Positions 20,183 through 21,300 of a DNA stretch of 21,300 nt are shown here, in pieces. The stretch spans positions 1-21,300 of the forward strand of contig MHKO01000026.1 of assembly GCA_001818435.1 (NCBI GenBank). Direction: 5' to 3'. A model generated the notes under the pieces. The model was not told where the DNA came from. It was given only the letters and a program-made list of their open reading frames with translations, and did no database searches. The stretch's first letter is position 1. Each line of letters begins with the position of its first letter. The translations under genes and the position numbers were made by a program. Source of the stretch: Candidatus Komeilibacteria bacterium RIFCSPLOWO2_02_FULL_48_11 (GTDB taxonomy: Bacteria; Patescibacteriota; Patescibacteriia; UBA2169).

Positions 20183-20553
20183 TTAGATGTCCAACACAGA
20201 GAGCTCGGGCACTCTTTTAAAGTCCCGCGTATTGCGGGTTGCCAGCGTCGTGCCGGTAAAGAGCGCGGTGGCGGCAATGGCGCTATCCGCGACTTTAAGC
20301 CCGTAATTTCTCCGCAGTGAGCCGGCAATGCGAGCTATGCGGGAATCGGAGGAATAATGGATATTGTATTAAGCAGGGCATCAATTTTCTTGGCTTCATC
20401 CGTGGCAATAGCCGGAAAAGAAAAAAGTTCGAGCTCAGTTACACTCGAGGCATACAAAGTTGTGTTTTGCACCAAAAGGTTGTTGAGCGCCAAGACCGCT
20501 TTGGCTTCATTCTTAAGATAGTAGATGAGAGCATTAGTATCGAGCGTGTACAT
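20183..20553 (-). pseudogene. vapC: VapC-like PIN-domain toxin, frameshifted
   Basis: The first frame from 20553 reads MYTLDTNALIYYLKNEAKAV...YASSVTELELFSFPAIATDEAKKIDALLNTISIIPP and meets a stop at about 20338. The next frame carries on with DSRIARIAGSLRRNYGLKVADSAIAATALFTGTTLATRNTRDFKRVPELSVLDI to a stop at 20183-20185. Joined, these make a normal VapC of about 123 residues with the PIN acidic residues (LDTN, TELE, ADSAIAATA, TRNTRDF). A single base is missing near 20349-20351. PIN toxins are RNases that cut tRNA, rRNA or mRNA; this copy should be inactive unless the lesion is a sequencing error or is bypassed by frameshifting. It follows its antitoxin by 11 bases. Confidence 0.82.
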
Positions 20554-20564
20554 GCATATGCTTT

Positions 20565-20741
20565 TTACGCCATTTTCCGCTCCCACTCCCGACGTATTTT
20601 TTGTAGTTCACGAATCGGGTCCGGGCGTCTTTTTTCCCACATGCCTCTGGCTTTCTCCCAAAGCGCCAGCCGTTCTCTGGGCGTTGCCAAAAGATGCAGA
20701 CGCGGCTTCTGCCGGATTGTCAGTGTTGTTTGGGTATCCAT
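20565..20741 (-). CDS. vapB: VapB-like antitoxin
   Basis: 58 residues, starting at 20741 (MDTQTTLTIRQKPRLHLLATPRERLALWEKARGMWEKRRPDPIRELQKIRREWERKMA). It is short and very basic, with a beta-strand start (TTLTI) suited to a DNA-binding ribbon and a C-terminal helix suited to binding the toxin. I recognise it as the antitoxin type that precedes this group of PIN toxins in Patescibacteria; that identification is from memory of the pattern. It is intact, although its toxin gene is broken. The leader is only about 3 bases. A palindrome covers the -10, so it probably represses itself. Confidence 0.78.
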   Translation of the reverse strand: MDTQTTLTIRQKPRLHLLATPRERLALWEKARGMWEKRRPDPIRELQKIRREWERKMA

Positions 20742-20744
20742 AAT

Positions 20745-20779
20745 ATGTACACTGTATACGGCAAATACTTATTTGTCAA
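20745..20779 (-). promoter_or_regulatory. promoter and operator of vapBC
   Basis: On the minus strand TTGACA (20779-20774), a 17-base spacer and TACAGT (20756-20751). The plus-strand word GTACACTGTATAC (20747-20759) is an imperfect palindrome over the -10. A nearly identical word, GTACAGTGTATA, covers the hicB -10. Confidence 0.75.
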
Positions 20780-20798
20780 CATTTTAATCATTGGCAGT

Positions 20799-21060
20799 TT
20801 AGGCATACGCAAGCGGTTGGGACTTGGTTTGCGGCTCTACCTCAATGGTTTCAAACAGCTCCAACCCTTTATCCTCCGGAATTACGTCTTCGTCCGCGCG
20901 CAATGCCCGCAGGTACGCGCTCATAGCGTCTTTCACGTCGGCTCTGGTTTCCTCAATGCTTTCGTCCCAGGTATGGCAAGCCTGGCAAGGCGGGAACGTA
21001 CCCGTGATAAGTGTTGCGTTCATCCGGTTCAATGATGATGCGCTAAGTGAGATGCTGCAT
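20799..21060 (-). pseudogene. hicB: HicB-like antitoxin, nonsense codon plus frameshift
   Basis: From the ATG at 21060 the frame reads MQHLT, then TAG (21045-21043), then RIIIEPDERNTYHGYVPALPG. Near 20979-20981 an extra base shifts into the frame CHTWDESIEETRADVKDAMSAYLRALRADEDVIPEDKGLELFETIEVEPQTKSQPLAYA, ending at 20799. The reconstructed 86 residues match HicB (partial RNase H fold: ...VPALPGCHTW.ESIEE...). Two independent lesions argue for real decay. No hicA toxin lies on either side within the window, so it was an orphan or lost its partner. An ATG-initiated frame running from 21098 is open through the second part, but its N-terminus is unlike the family. Confidence 0.82.
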
Positions 21061-21065
21061 AGTAA

Positions 21066-21098
21066 GTACAGTGTATATTTGTCCATATCATTTGTCAA
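21066..21098 (-). promoter_or_regulatory. promoter and operator of hicB
   Basis: On the minus strand TTGACA (21098-21093), a 17-base spacer and TACACT (21075-21070). The plus-strand GTACAGTGTATA (21066-21077) over the -10 is nearly the same as at vapBC. The leader would be about 3 bases. The promoter is intact although the gene is broken. Confidence 0.75.
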
Positions 21099-21128
21099 TT
21101 TATTAGTCTTAAGTTCAGTGCCAGTGAT

Positions 21129-21300
21129 TCTTTATTAGCGTTTATGAACGTGAACGTTAATAAGGGGTCGCATGGTGCGATTTCCTGAAAATGGAGGGTG
21201 GAATATGTTCCGCCCGAAATAATGCCCGCTGCCGTGGCATAATACGGAGTGGTATGAGCGAGAACCCTCTTAGCACATGAGTGGTAAGCTGGAGGAGAGA
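21129..21300 (+). ncRNA. third helix-rich segment, running off the right edge
   Basis: Helices in series: 21132-21142/21153-21163 (11 bp, one G-U, extendable outward with wobbles to 21129/21166), TCGCA-tgg-TGCGA (21168-21180), GGGTGGAA-tatg-TTCCGCCC (21196-21215, 8 bp with one T-G pair) and about 21229-21235/21244-21249 with one bulge. Wobble pairs favour the plus strand. No ORF of note and no promoter are seen. The order small GC hairpin, CCTGAAA, GGAGG, TG, ATG also occurs in the large RNA (19530-19583), which hints at kinship but is short. The rest is outside the window. Confidence 0.4.

Noticed and set aside
20799..21098. 99-codon single-frame version of the HicB-like gene
   Set aside because: Its N-terminal 40 residues are unlike HicB, whereas the neighbouring frame from 21060 gives a matching HicB N-terminus; a nonsense codon plus frameshift explains the data better. 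The promoter -35 would also fall on its start codon.
21190..21220. T-box motif (AGGGTGGAA)
   Set aside because: The match is short, stands near the start of the segment rather than at a 3' antiterminator, is explained by a local hairpin, and no aminoacyl-tRNA or amino-acid gene is visible.

Overview
The window looks like a chromosome segment of a reduced-genome bacterium, most likely of the Candidate Phyla Radiation (Patescibacteria, Parcubacteria-like). The inference rests on gene content and style: dnaN followed by a short DUF721 protein, a four-domain S1 protein beside ftsH, a degenerate metallo-beta-lactamase protein, many small toxin-antitoxin (TA) pairs, nearly leaderless TA transcripts and REP-like palindromes between genes. 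No rRNA or tRNA is present to confirm it.

Layout. (1) 1-1.6 kb, minus strand: a membrane-anchored small protein, an MBL-fold protein and an unknown protein. (2) 1.8-3.35 kb, plus: RadC, then a Phd/RelE-type TA operon with a third, zinc-ribbon gene. (3) 3.45-10.64 kb, plus: a type I restriction-modification locus, hsdR-hsdM-[DUF4143 ATPase]-hsdS-[DUF3800]; the ATPase and hsdS each have their own promoter. A small structured RNA is predicted on the minus strand just after it. (4) 10.9-17.5 kb, plus: housekeeping genes (YgjP-like metallopeptidase, S1 protein, FtsH, a polytopic membrane protein, DnaN, DUF721/DciA-like). A 170-bp palindrome lies between dnaN and DUF721. (5) 17.5-21.3 kb: an accessory region in which minus-strand TA modules (DUF2283/DUF4258, MNT/HEPN, VapBC, HicB) alternate with plus-strand regions so dense in helices that they are best read as noncoding RNA.

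The most unusual part is region 5. From 17.5 to 17.9 kb a consensus promoter leads into an RNA with two competing folds, one of them an intrinsic terminator, followed by a domain closed by a roughly 21-bp helix. From 19.46 to 20.09 kb there are more than a dozen near-perfect hairpins in series, ending in two pseudoknots. Within the helices the wobble pairs fit plus-strand transcription. A 55-bp direct repeat (51/55 identical) occurs after the first RNA region and at the start of the second, bracketing two TA operons; this suggests one RNA locus split by a TA island. A third helix-rich segment runs off the right edge. The last two TA modules are decayed: vapC has a one-base deletion, and hicB has a nonsense codon plus a one-base insertion. 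I do not recognise these RNAs as tmRNA, RNase P, 6S, SRP RNA or a known riboswitch. All structures were read by eye, without folding software or database searches.
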